From: Mucilaginibacter sp. UR6-1 | GTDB lineage: Bacteria; Bacteroidota; Bacteroidia; Sphingobacteriales; Sphingobacteriaceae | Assembly (NCBI RefSeq): GCF_020880975.1 | Contig: NZ_JAJIWP010000008.1 | Location: forward strand, 26,151-90,150 | Direction of reading: 5' to 3' | Length of the DNA stretch: 64,000 bases | Shown here: piece by piece, positions 1 to 7,907 of the stretch | Layout of the letters: every line of letters starts with the position of its first letter | How positions within the stretch are numbered: position 1 is the stretch's first letter | The notes under the pieces: generated by a model | The model's input: the letters and a program-made list of their open reading frames with translations, nothing else | The model's database searches: none | Told to the model about the DNA's origin: nothing | Translations under genes and position numbers: made by a program

Positions 1-480
1 GAAACACCCTGGGGCTCAAAAATGGAATTGGTTTCTTATCCGGAAGGAAAAGGTTATGAAAAAACAAATCCCGGTACTTTATTATGGTCACCTAAAAATT
101 TTACAGCAAGTGCCGATACAACTTCGGCAGACGGTGTTAAAACTTTAGTTCAAAAGCACTTATTAATCTGGAACGAAAAAAGTGATAGCAAGCGTAAAGT
201 ATTGCTAACCACCGCTTACGCGGCTGATATTGAAATGATTGACCGCCACTTTGTTGCCAATGGTTACGCGGATGTTGAGCGCTTTGTAAAAGGCTTGCAA
301 CAAAAAGACCCCACGTATCAATTCAAGCTACGAAAACCTGTTGACATTCATCATAATATTGCACGCCTTTACTGGCAATTCGGTTCGGCATCTAAACCAA
401 ACGTTGTAACGGGTATGGATATGTTTGTTATACAGCACGGCAAAATTAAAAAGCTATACGTGTTTGTTGATGGTAAATAA
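1..480 (+). CDS. VOC-domain C-terminus joined to an NTF2/SnoaL-like domain (5' partial)
   Basis: The reading frame is open from the first base of the window, so the ATG at 22 is probably internal and the gene starts upstream. The first residues (TPWGSKMELVSYPEGKGYEK) look like the last strand of a VOC (glyoxalase/bleomycin-resistance) domain, which usually ends with a PWG..-E-L-[VI]-S-Y-P pattern. About 120 residues follow with the helix and strand pattern of an NTF2/SnoaL-like fold, ending in DMFVIQHGKIKKLYVFVDGK. No catalytic residues can be assigned. A strong hairpin follows the stop codon. The VOC assignment rests on a short stretch only. The NTF2-like part is more secure, though its substrate is unknown. 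Confidence 0.6.
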   Translation, partial: ETPWGSKMELVSYPEGKGYEKTNPGTLLWSPKNFTASADTTSADGVKTLVQKHLLIWNEKSDSKRKVLLTTAYAADIEMIDRHFVANGYADVERFVKGLQQKDPTYQFKLRKPVDIHHNIARLYWQFGSASKPNVVTGMDMFVIQHGKIKKLYVFVDGK

Positions 481-507
481 AAATAGCCTTAATAAACTTC
501 TTAAAAT

Positions 508-548
508 AACAATGGACGACCTTCAAATCAGATCGTCCATTGTTTTAT
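508..548. terminator. Bidirectional terminator hairpin
   Basis: Twelve perfectly paired bases (508-519 with 533-544) enclose a 13-base loop. The right arm ends in TTGTTTTAT, and the left side is A-rich when read on the other strand. It lies between the convergent genes ending at 480 and 563, so it can stop transcription from both sides. Confidence 0.85.
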
Positions 549-562
549 ATAGCTGAAGCTTG

Positions 563-1051
563 TTACATCTTCATGTGGTGATGCCCTTTCATCGCCGTAT
601 CGGCTTTTAGGTTGAACGTTTTAAGATAAGTGCCTGATTGTTGTAACAGCGAGCGGTATAAACTATCCAGCTTAATTACTTTTTGCTTCTCGCCTTCAAA
701 ATAAGCCACCGCTTCGGCATTTGATCTGCCATCCTGCTCGGGTTCAAATTTTTGCATCCATTCGCTCATTCGGTTTCCCGCCAGGGTTAATTCAGTCCTG
801 AGTTTATCAACCTCATGGTGCAGCGCGGCTGTATCCGTTTCGGGCTTTTCGGTTTTAACGGTAAGCAGGTAAGCCGGCGTTGCAAGGGTATCCAGCTTCA
901 TTTTGTTACTCATTAGTTTTTCATCATCGGCCATCAGTTTATCGTGCACGGTAATTACTTCGTCGCGCACTTGTTTATAGCTTACCTCTTGCTGGCACGC
1001 CTGCATCAGCAATGTGCTGAGTACCGGTATTATTATTTTTAAATTTTTCAT
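563..1051 (-). CDS. Small envelope lipoprotein of unknown function
   Basis: The 162-residue product begins with a hydrophobic signal and a lipobox (LMQAC), so it is probably a lipoprotein. The rest is helical and charged, with a possible coiled coil around residues 75-130, and ends in a His/Met-rich tail (GHHHMKM) that could bind copper; the metal role is inference. It is the last gene of a leftward run 17 bases after the beta-barrel gene, in the MbnP/MbnH cluster, so a role in metal handling at the envelope is plausible. No family is recognised with certainty. Confidence 0.7.
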   Translation of the reverse strand: MKNLKIIIPVLSTLLMQACQQEVSYKQVRDEVITVHDKLMADDEKLMSNKMKLDTLATPAYLLTVKTEKPETDTAALHHEVDKLRTELTLAGNRMSEWMQKFEPEQDGRSNAEAVAYFEGEKQKVIKLDSLYRSLLQQSGTYLKTFNLKADTAMKGHHHMKM

Positions 1052-1068
1052 GCGTTCTATTTAATTGA

Positions 1069-1989
1069 TCAAAATGCGACAGATAAATGTACCATTAACC
1101 TGTTGCCCGCGTTTACACGGTTATTGGCTAATTGCTGTGTGGCTACATCCTGGTAGTTGGCCCCTGCGGAGTAGCGGCCATAGTTAGCTTCCAGGCCGCC
1201 AACTACCGAAAGCACATGCCCGCCCGAAACATCAACCGTATATTTTTTATCTTCCACATCCTGCTGCGATGTTTCATAAAGTACACCCGCGTTGGGGGCA
1301 ACGGTTAGCTTTTTAAAAAAGCGAAACTTATAGTATAGCAGTGCATTGGCCGTGAATTTATTGCCGTAACGGTAATCGTACTTATTGGCTGTGTTGATCT
1401 TGTAATTGGCGTTAACATTTAAGCCCAGATCCATCAGCCGCACATCATAGGCTGCATTGAGTGTAAAATCGGTACTGGCGGTACCCAACTGAAAGTTGTT
1501 GGGCGATTCGCTGCCCGGGGTACGCTCGGTAGGCTCATACTTACCGGTAGGCGCTTTTATGCCGGCACCCACCCATAACGAGTGTACAATGAGTTGTTCA
1601 CCAACCATACCGCGCTTGCTCAGCAGGTTGTAATAGCCCATTACGGCAACATCGCCCAGGCCATCCTTATAACCATCGCCGGTTTGTGCCGTACGCTCGT
1701 TAAAATTGTAGGGTACAAAGGCCAGTACACGGAATTTTTTACCGATGTTCCAGCCGCCCCAAACCTCCATGGTTTGGTAAGTTTCGTCGGATGTAAGGGG
1801 AGAGCGTTCGCCAAAAGGGCCGAGGTGCGTAACCAGCGTTTTATGCTGATAGCGCAGGCCTATAAAGCGCTTGTTATACTCGGGCAGTATGCCTAAGTAA
1901 TAACTGCCCACGCCGCAGCCGCATATATCGCAGGGCAGCGCCGGGAAACTAAGCGCGCTTAACAGTATAATGATGATATATTTTTTCAT
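1069..1989 (-). CDS. Outer-membrane beta-barrel protein with N-terminal CxxCxC motif
   Basis: The 306-residue product has a signal peptide ending near Ala17. Directly after it comes PCDICGCG (Cys20, Cys23, Cys25), a compact thiol cluster that could bind a metal. The remainder alternates short amphipathic strands and ends in an aromatic residue (VHLSVAF), as expected for an outer-membrane barrel of the transporter/meta-pathway phenol type. It lies 13 bases downstream of the di-haem peroxidase gene and 17 upstream of the lipoprotein gene, on the same strand. The context suggests export or uptake of copper or a related small molecule; this is inference. A housekeeping porin would not carry the Cys cluster. 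Confidence 0.75.
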   Translation of the reverse strand: MKKYIIIILLSALSFPALPCDICGCGVGSYYLGILPEYNKRFIGLRYQHKTLVTHLGPFGERSPLTSDETYQTMEVWGGWNIGKKFRVLAFVPYNFNERTAQTGDGYKDGLGDVAVMGYYNLLSKRGMVGEQLIVHSLWVGAGIKAPTGKYEPTERTPGSESPNNFQLGTASTDFTLNAAYDVRLMDLGLNVNANYKINTANKYDYRYGNKFTANALLYYKFRFFKKLTVAPNAGVLYETSQQDVEDKKYTVDVSGGHVLSVVGGLEANYGRYSAGANYQDVATQQLANNRVNAGNRLMVHLSVAF

Positions 1990-2002
1990 ATAAATCTTTC
2001 TT

Positions 2003-3055
2003 TTATTGTTCTGACAGGTCCTTGCGGTTTATAAAATCCACATCGTCCAGCGTTTTCAGGAATGCCGTTAGTTTGCCGCGCTCGTCTGTTGAAAGGGCGA
2101 TGCCACGGTTGCCGTCAGCCTGCTGCAACAGGGGGTCGAGATTTGGCGTTGCCTGCACCTCGCCGGTATAATGGTCAAACACGCCGTTCAAGGTCAGAAA
2201 ACGGCCATCGTGCATGTAGGGGGCGGTATAGGTAAGGTTGCGTAAACTCGGCACCTTAAACTTATAACGGTCCGTTGCCTGTAACGTGGCGTTATATAAA
2301 CCCTGGTCATTAACCGGACTTGGCGCGAGGCCGTTATTGCGAAATGAGCCATCGGTAAACAGGGGTTCGCTGTGGCAACTTGCGCATTTGGCTTTAAAAA
2401 GTTCGTAGCCAGCCTGTTCATCGGCAGTAAAACTCATACCGTCCTCCTTGCGCATCACCTTATCATACTTTGAGTTAGCGCTGATGCACATCACCATAAA
2501 TTGCGACAATGCCTTCATAAACCGTGCGGTAGTAATCTCCTCCGTACCGAAAGCTGCCTTGAACAAGGCAGGATATTTATTTACCAGGCGTAGTTTCGCC
2601 ATTACATTTTCCACGCTCTCGTCCATCTCCTCATGCGTGGTAATGGGTGCTATGGGTTGCAGGTCGAGATCGAAGATACCGCCGCCCCACATAAAGGCCT
2701 TGTTCCAGGCCAGGTTCATGATGGGTGGCGAGTTACGTGTACCCAGCCTGTCATCAATACCATGGCTTACATCGTGCCCATGCTGTGTAAATGCCGATGA
2801 TTGTATGTGGCATGATCCGCATGAAATGGTATTGTTGCGCGATAGCCGGGGCTCATAAAACAGGGTGCGGCCTAATATAAATCCGGCTTCGGTAACCGGG
2901 TTATTGGCCAGCTTGTACTCAGGTTCCGGAAAATTCCCGGGCTTTTTAAAGCCCAGGAATTCATTAACGGTATCTTTTATCGCGTCTTCTTTTTTACAGG
3001 CATAAAGCATCACCCCGAAACACAGCAGCACTATCCATAATGCTCTTTTTTTCAT
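2003..3055 (-). CDS. Di-haem cytochrome c peroxidase / MauG family enzyme (MbnH-like)
   Basis: The 350-residue lipoprotein (signal peptide with lipobox LYAC, Cys20) has two haem c motifs, CGSCH at residues 79-83 and CASCH at 224-228. The C-terminal region contains PYMHDGRF, the usual site of an axial Met/His ligand in this family. CcpA/MauG enzymes use two haems to reduce peroxide or to oxidise a protein residue. Its start is 8 bases after the stop of the MbnP-like gene. In that pairing the family member MbnH converts a Trp of MbnP to kynurenine, so that function is proposed here. The alternative is a plain periplasmic H2O2-reducing peroxidase. Family assignment is firm; the MbnH role is inferred from the neighbour. 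Confidence 0.88.
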   Translation of the reverse strand: MKKRALWIVLLCFGVMLYACKKEDAIKDTVNEFLGFKKPGNFPEPEYKLANNPVTEAGFILGRTLFYEPRLSRNNTISCGSCHIQSSAFTQHGHDVSHGIDDRLGTRNSPPIMNLAWNKAFMWGGGIFDLDLQPIAPITTHEEMDESVENVMAKLRLVNKYPALFKAAFGTEEITTARFMKALSQFMVMCISANSKYDKVMRKEDGMSFTADEQAGYELFKAKCASCHSEPLFTDGSFRNNGLAPSPVNDQGLYNATLQATDRYKFKVPSLRNLTYTAPYMHDGRFLTLNGVFDHYTGEVQATPNLDPLLQQADGNRGIALSTDERGKLTAFLKTLDDVDFINRKDLSEQ

Positions 3056-3063
3056 GGCGATGC

Positions 3064-3894
3064 TTAGTTTTCGGTATGGTCATGCTTAAACATACCGGCA
3101 AAATTACCGGCAATGCTGGTGCTGAAATCGCCAAACATTACGCTTGGGTGCGCCGCTATACTAAAGCTGTTGGTGCCGTTAAATACCTTAACCAGGTCAA
3201 CCAGCATATGTATATTGCTCTCGCGATCTTTACGTACGCGGGCTATACCTCCGGTAGTCAGGTCAACCGTAACGGTTTTAATATTGTTGATGGTTGGTGC
3301 CGAGTAACCGCCAAAACCACCAATGTGATATTTGAACTGCTTTTTGCCGGTTGGGTCGCCATTAGTATCGTTTGAGATAACATCCGAGTTGCCCTCCATC
3401 TTAAAAAAGATGTAGCCGGAGTTCCAGCCCCAGTACATGCCATCCTCCATGCTGCCTGATGGATCGAGCACGCCGGTGCGTTTACTGATATCCATGGTGC
3501 TGCGCAAACTGTCAACACCTACGGTAAAGGTAAGTTTGGTATAATCTCCCTCGGGCACTTTTACTGTGGCAAAACGGGTGGCTTTGTCGGCACCGTTAAT
3601 TAAAAAATAGCTGCTGTCCTGGTTTACGGTATAGGTAGTACCATCGGCCTTACTCACCTTAATGTTGCTGATAAAGTATTGCACTTTAGAGATGGTAAAC
3701 TTTTCGCCCGCGGCGTTGGTGTAAGGGCTTGCTGTATTGTTGAGCACCAGTGTACGCTCACCTACTATGTTATCAAACTCTACCGAAAGTGTGGCAAGGT
3801 TGTTTTCGTTATAGTCAGGTTCAATGTTATCATTGTTTTTGCTGCAAGAGGCAAATATGGCCATTGCGGCCACTGCGAATAAAATTTTTTTCAT
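3064..3894 (-). CDS. MbnP-like copper-binding lipoprotein
   Basis: The start is placed at 3894, because from there the protein opens with a clean lipoprotein signal (MKKILFAV...FASC, lipobox Cys17); the 16 codons before it do not encode a signal. The mature protein matches the MbnP family pattern: the strand KVQYFISNIKV, then DSSYFLING, then the GMYWGWNSGYIFFKMEG block (Trp155 and Trp157), then FKYHIGGFGG and IHMLVDL. It ends in KHDHTEN. In known MbnP a Trp is oxidised to kynurenine by a partner di-haem enzyme, creating a copper site; one of the two Trp residues here is the candidate. The gene heads the cluster with the di-haem enzyme, the barrel protein and the lipoprotein. Confidence 0.85.
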   Translation of the reverse strand: MKKILFAVAAMAIFASCSKNNDNIEPDYNENNLATLSVEFDNIVGERTLVLNNTASPYTNAAGEKFTISKVQYFISNIKVSKADGTTYTVNQDSSYFLINGADKATRFATVKVPEGDYTKLTFTVGVDSLRSTMDISKRTGVLDPSGSMEDGMYWGWNSGYIFFKMEGNSDVISNDTNGDPTGKKQFKYHIGGFGGYSAPTINNIKTVTVDLTTGGIARVRKDRESNIHMLVDLVKVFNGTNSFSIAAHPSVMFGDFSTSIAGNFAGMFKHDHTEN

Positions 3895-4073
3895 GGAATA
3901 TATAAATAGCCCTGGCGCAGGCATATAAGCCCCGCCATTCAATTAAAAATGTTGATTGTTTAATGCACGAAATAATGCGCTATGTACACGGCTGGGCAAA
4001 CGTAGGTTAGCACCTCCGGCATGTAGCTTGCCTTGTAAATCCTTTACACAGGAATTCAATGGCTTAAAACAGA

Positions 4074-4448
4074 TCAGGCTATTTTAGGGGGCTGGAAAAT
4101 AGATAACGGCCTGTCAACCGTACCGGGGGGCGGCAGGTGTGGAAATGCTTTGCGTTGAACAGGTTTTTTTAGCAGTGAGAACAAAGCAGGTGATGCAGGC
4201 AGCGCTTCCTGGTATTGGTTACGCTTGTCTTCGCGTTCCTGTTTTTTTTCTTTTTCCTCGGCCTGTTTCAGCTTTTTCATGAGGTAACAGCGGCCGTTAC
4301 AGTTCATCCAGGGGCGTGCTTTGTTCTCGCACAGGGTGGATGCTATGTAATTTTGATTTACCTGAAAACCGGCATACACAAAAAACCTGGAGAAGTTGGA
4401 ACTTACCAAGGCAATGAGCAGCATTATGGCCAAACACCGGTTTAACAT
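4074..4448 (-). CDS. Small membrane-anchored protein with conserved Cys motif, unknown function
   Basis: The 124-residue product has one N-terminal hydrophobic segment (residues about 5-25), then Cys40, Cys50 and Cys54 in STLCENKARPWMNCNGRCYL, then a strongly charged Lys/Glu helix (residues 57-80) and a Pro-rich tail. Similar short proteins with an MNCNG.CYLMK signature occur in other Bacteroidota, often beside metal-uptake genes; that recollection is not checked. It may be the leader gene of the MbnP cluster, although 179 bases separate it from the MbnP-like start at 3894. A redox or metal-binding role for the three cysteines is a guess. The start at 4448 is the only ATG before the hydrophobic segment. 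Confidence 0.7.
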   Translation of the reverse strand: MLNRCLAIMLLIALVSSNFSRFFVYAGFQVNQNYIASTLCENKARPWMNCNGRCYLMKKLKQAEEKEKKQEREDKRNQYQEALPASPALFSLLKKPVQRKAFPHLPPPGTVDRPLSIFQPPKIA

Positions 4449-4727
4449 TGCCGCAAAGGTAGGTATAAAGCATTTATGAAAACAAGTTGAATATGCAAAT
4501 TGCTGAGTATATTGTTTATGGCGAGAAAGCTAAAAAGCTTATTAAAAACTACCGGCGTATTTTTTGCTGCATTTTGGTTGCTTATTAGCCAACGTAGAGG
4601 CCTGCAGCATTGACTTAGATTAGAGCTATATATTGGCCGTTATAACTAATTAAATAAGGCGGACTATCTATCTGCACTGTTTGCAGCACTTAGTGCTTAT
4701 TATAGTTTATATTCAATATTACCTATA

Positions 4728-5405
4728 TCAATTTACAACAAATTTATAGCCGGTGCCATAAATAGTCTTGATATAGTCATGGCCTTTACCACGGTTTAGT
4801 TTTTTACGGAGATTAGTTAAGTGCACATACACGGCATCAAATGAATCAATTTGATCGGCATGGTCTCCCCATATATATTCGGCAATGGCCAACTTGTTAA
4901 GCACTTTGTTACGGTTAGCCACAAAGTATGCCAGTAGCTGATACTCTTTAGGCGTAAGCTCAATTTCGCGATTGTGGTACGTGAGCTTTTTTTGCTGGGT
5001 ATCAATGGCAAAATCATCAAACCGGATATGTTTGGCTCCTCTAAAAACCCGGCGCCTGTAAAGTGCTTTTACACGTGCGTAAAGTTCTTCAATAACAGGC
5101 GGTTTTACCAGGTAGTCGTCGGCACCAAGCTCAAAACACTCCAGCTTTTCCGGTAATGATTGGCGCATTGTTGAAACGATGATACCTGTTCCTGCATCTT
5201 TATTAGTAATTTGAGTTATGAGTTGTATTCCCCGGCCGTTGTTTATATCAGTGTCTAAAATAACAATGTCATACAGGTAGGCATCAATTTTTCTCGAAGC
5301 GGCGTTGTAATCGGTAGCATGCTCACAAATAAAGCCTTTGTTCACAAAAAAACCGGCCATCCTTCTGGCCGGTAGTAACTCACTATCAACAATAAGTATC
5401 TTCAT
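4728..5405 (-). CDS. OmpR-family response regulator without an adjacent kinase
   Basis: The 225-residue protein has a receiver domain (residues 1-115) with the acidic pocket (Asp7), phospho-acceptor Asp51 in VILDTD, and Lys101 in DDYLVKPP, followed by a winged-helix DNA-binding domain ending in YIKTIYGTGYKFVVN. It sits 78 bases downstream of the FecA-like receptor on the same strand and has no kinase beside it. It is closely related to the regulator at 11648: the C-terminal halves share FDAVYVHLTNLRKKLN exactly. The receiver has DSE rather than the usual DDE/EDE in the metal pocket, which may alter phosphorylation. It probably tunes the same uptake locus, or may be activated by the kinase at 12322; both are inference. 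Confidence 0.9.
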   Translation of the reverse strand: MKILIVDSELLPARRMAGFFVNKGFICEHATDYNAASRKIDAYLYDIVILDTDINNGRGIQLITQITNKDAGTGIIVSTMRQSLPEKLECFELGADDYLVKPPVIEELYARVKALYRRRVFRGAKHIRFDDFAIDTQQKKLTYHNREIELTPKEYQLLAYFVANRNKVLNKLAIAEYIWGDHADQIDSFDAVYVHLTNLRKKLNRGKGHDYIKTIYGTGYKFVVN

Positions 5406-5483
5406 ATAGGCTAACAGGAAGCATGCCTCCTATAAACCGTACGACAGATTTTTATACATGGTTGCCTTGCTACATTATTTTTG

Positions 5484-7907
5484 TTAATATTTGAATTGCA
5501 GGGTCAGGTAATATCCTCTTGGGTCAGACGGTAAAATGCCCGGGCCGGGGTAACCATCGGCACGGCGTGTAAAATACTTTTTATTGGCAAGGTTATTTAC
5601 GCTTCCCGAAAGCTTGAACCATCTCCAGGTATAACTCGCGCTGAGGTCCATTACCTGGTAGGCGGGTACAATGCCATCAATAGCGCGCGGTGAAAACTCG
5701 GCATTTGTCGCGTCGGAATATTGCTTGCCGACATGCGAAAATTGGTAAGTAATATCAAACCTCTCGTTACCAAATGACAATCCGGTGCGAAAAAGTACCG
5801 GCGGCACAAATTCCACTAAATTATCTTTATGTACAGAAGCATCCAGGCTGTTTATGTAGCGGGCATCTATCAGGGCAAAATTGGTGTATATGGATAGTCT
5901 GTACTTGCTTGCGCCCTGGGTAACAGCTTTTAAAATATCCGCCTCAATTAAACTTTCAAAACCGATGTTCCTGCTGTCGCCGATGTTTTTACGCAGGCGA
6001 TAGGTTTCAAGCCCATCCGGGCTTTTGGTATTAACTGAGCCAATGCGCCGATTATATTTAAGGTAGAATACGCTAAGGTCATACCGCATCCATTCGCCTA
6101 TTGTACCACGTATGCCCGCGTCAGCGGTGTAGCCTTTTTCGTCGGTAAGTAATGAGTCAACTCTTGCATTCGGGTTGATCACCCTGATATCATTAAAGTT
6201 TACACTGCGGTAGTTTTGCGAGATGTTAGCATACACCTCCATACCGTTAACCGGCTTGTAAGATGTACCCAGGCCGAAGAAAACAAAAGAGCGGTTATTG
6301 GTTTTATGCTCGGGCCGCTGTATGTAGTAAAAATCATCATAAGGGCTTGAGCGTACGGTATAATAACCATCGGCTTTGGTTGAAATATATTCGAAACGGG
6401 CACCCGGTGTTACACTCCATTTTTCTGTGAGTTGAAAAATATTCTCGGTAAACAACGCCACGTTGGTACCCGGGAAACGATAACCCGAACCGCTGGGAAA
6501 ATCGCCTGTATAATTAAACGTTGGGCCGCTGCCGTCATCGGCATTGCCCTGGTTACGCAGCGTTAAACCTTTATACACCCGCGCACCAAGCAAAAAAGTG
6601 CTTACCTGTTTGCCGGCCAGTTTGTACTGGTGCAGTAAGCGTAACTCTGAGCCATAATTTTTAAAAGTATCGTCAAGCAGATCGCGCGGGCCGCCCGGAT
6701 CGGGCCTGTCTATATAATTTAATATACCCAGCGCCTCTCTGCCGCCCCGTAAATTATAGGTACGCCAGTTAATTTTTGTGCTTTGGTTAAGCTGATAGTC
6801 AAAGGTGATATTAGCAAGGTTCCAATTCACTTTAAACCAGTTGCGTGAACGGACTGACTGTGATGGATCAACTGCAAAATCAGCATCGGTTAAACCGCCG
6901 GCCAGTTGGGCCAGGTAATTCATAAAGGTATATTCGCCGGTTACTTTTAGTTTGGGTGTTAGCTGGTAATCGAGATGTATATATGCGCCGTGCTGGTCGA
7001 AATGACTGTTTGGCCGCCAGCCGTCGCCGCGTTTGTATTGATAGTAGGCATAGTAATTTAGTTTTTTAACCGTTCCGCCTACGCTGTTAAACGTGTTAAA
7101 GAAGCCGAACGAACCTGCCGTTTGTCTGCTGGTAAATTCAAATGCCTTGTTTGCCGGGCCTTTTTTTAGTTGGAAATTAATGAGGCCGCCAAATTGTGTG
7201 CCGTACTGCAGGCTTGCCGCTCCACGGATGATCTCGATACGCTCCAGCGCTTCGGCAGGCGGCGTGTAATAACTTTCGGGATAGCCCAGCGCGTCGGCGC
7301 TTATATCGTAACCATTTTGCCGGGTATTGAAGTTTGATACACGGCTTGGGTTTAAGCCACGCCCGCCAATGCCTAATTGCAGGCCTCCGCCATCATATTC
7401 AATAATGTTTATACCTGCTACCCGGCTGTATATTTGGCGGGTATTATTTGTTGCCAGGTTGACATTAAGATTGCCCACATTTATTACCTCTGTTTTTTTA
7501 CCGGCATAAATGGCTGTTCCTTCAACCTGCCGTAAATTGCCCGATGCCATACGCTGGCTGCTGTCGTTAACGCTTACCTCGTTCAGCAATTTACTATCAG
7601 CGTTTGACAGGCTGATGTTTAAGGTGATATCTTTATATACCTTGATGTTTTCATGATATTCTTTTGCGCCAATGTATTTAATAACAAGCTCATAACTGCC
7701 GGCAGCTACACCTTTAAATTCAAAGTAGCCACGCTCATTTACTGAAGTAGTGCGGTTGGCAGGGTTTAATGTAATGGCAGCACTCGCCGCAACTTCACCG
7801 TTTTGTTTTACGATGCCGTTAATCGTAAAATCTTGTGCAAATGCGTAATAGCAATTAACGTTCAGTAGTATAAAAAGAAGTGTTTTTGACAAAAGCTTAT
7901 TTTTCAT
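5484..7907 (-). CDS. TonB-dependent outer-membrane receptor, FecA-like
   Basis: The 807-residue protein has a signal peptide, a carboxypeptidase-regulatory-like domain (about residues 27-110), a plug domain with GIGGRGLNPSR and PPAEALERIEIIRGAASLQYG (about 130-250), and a 22-strand barrel ending in YYLTLQFKY. It should bring an iron chelate across the outer membrane using TonB energy. The barrel sequence resembles FecA-type receptors found with imelysin genes in Bacteroidota. It is the fourth gene of the leftward operon and overlaps the HTTM gene by four bases (ATGA). Iron as the substrate is inferred from the imelysin neighbour. Confidence 0.9.
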   Translation of the reverse strand: MKNKLLSKTLLFILLNVNCYYAFAQDFTINGIVKQNGEVAASAAITLNPANRTTSVNERGYFEFKGVAAGSYELVIKYIGAKEYHENIKVYKDITLNISLSNADSKLLNEVSVNDSSQRMASGNLRQVEGTAIYAGKKTEVINVGNLNVNLATNNTRQIYSRVAGINIIEYDGGGLQLGIGGRGLNPSRVSNFNTRQNGYDISADALGYPESYYTPPAEALERIEIIRGAASLQYGTQFGGLINFQLKKGPANKAFEFTSRQTAGSFGFFNTFNSVGGTVKKLNYYAYYQYKRGDGWRPNSHFDQHGAYIHLDYQLTPKLKVTGEYTFMNYLAQLAGGLTDADFAVDPSQSVRSRNWFKVNWNLANITFDYQLNQSTKINWRTYNLRGGREALGILNYIDRPDPGGPRDLLDDTFKNYGSELRLLHQYKLAGKQVSTFLLGARVYKGLTLRNQGNADDGSGPTFNYTGDFPSGSGYRFPGTNVALFTENIFQLTEKWSVTPGARFEYISTKADGYYTVRSSPYDDFYYIQRPEHKTNNRSFVFFGLGTSYKPVNGMEVYANISQNYRSVNFNDIRVINPNARVDSLLTDEKGYTADAGIRGTIGEWMRYDLSVFYLKYNRRIGSVNTKSPDGLETYRLRKNIGDSRNIGFESLIEADILKAVTQGASKYRLSIYTNFALIDARYINSLDASVHKDNLVEFVPPVLFRTGLSFGNERFDITYQFSHVGKQYSDATNAEFSPRAIDGIVPAYQVMDLSASYTWRWFKLSGSVNNLANKKYFTRRADGYPGPGILPSDPRGYYLTLQFKY

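Noticed and set aside
2448..2858. Long rightward frame inside the di-haem enzyme gene
   Set aside because: It is antisense to a clear gene with two haem motifs, and has no domain of its own.
4690..4705. AGCACTTAGTGCT palindrome as a terminator after the orphan regulator
   Set aside because: The stem is six bases with almost no loop and no T-run, so it is too weak to call.
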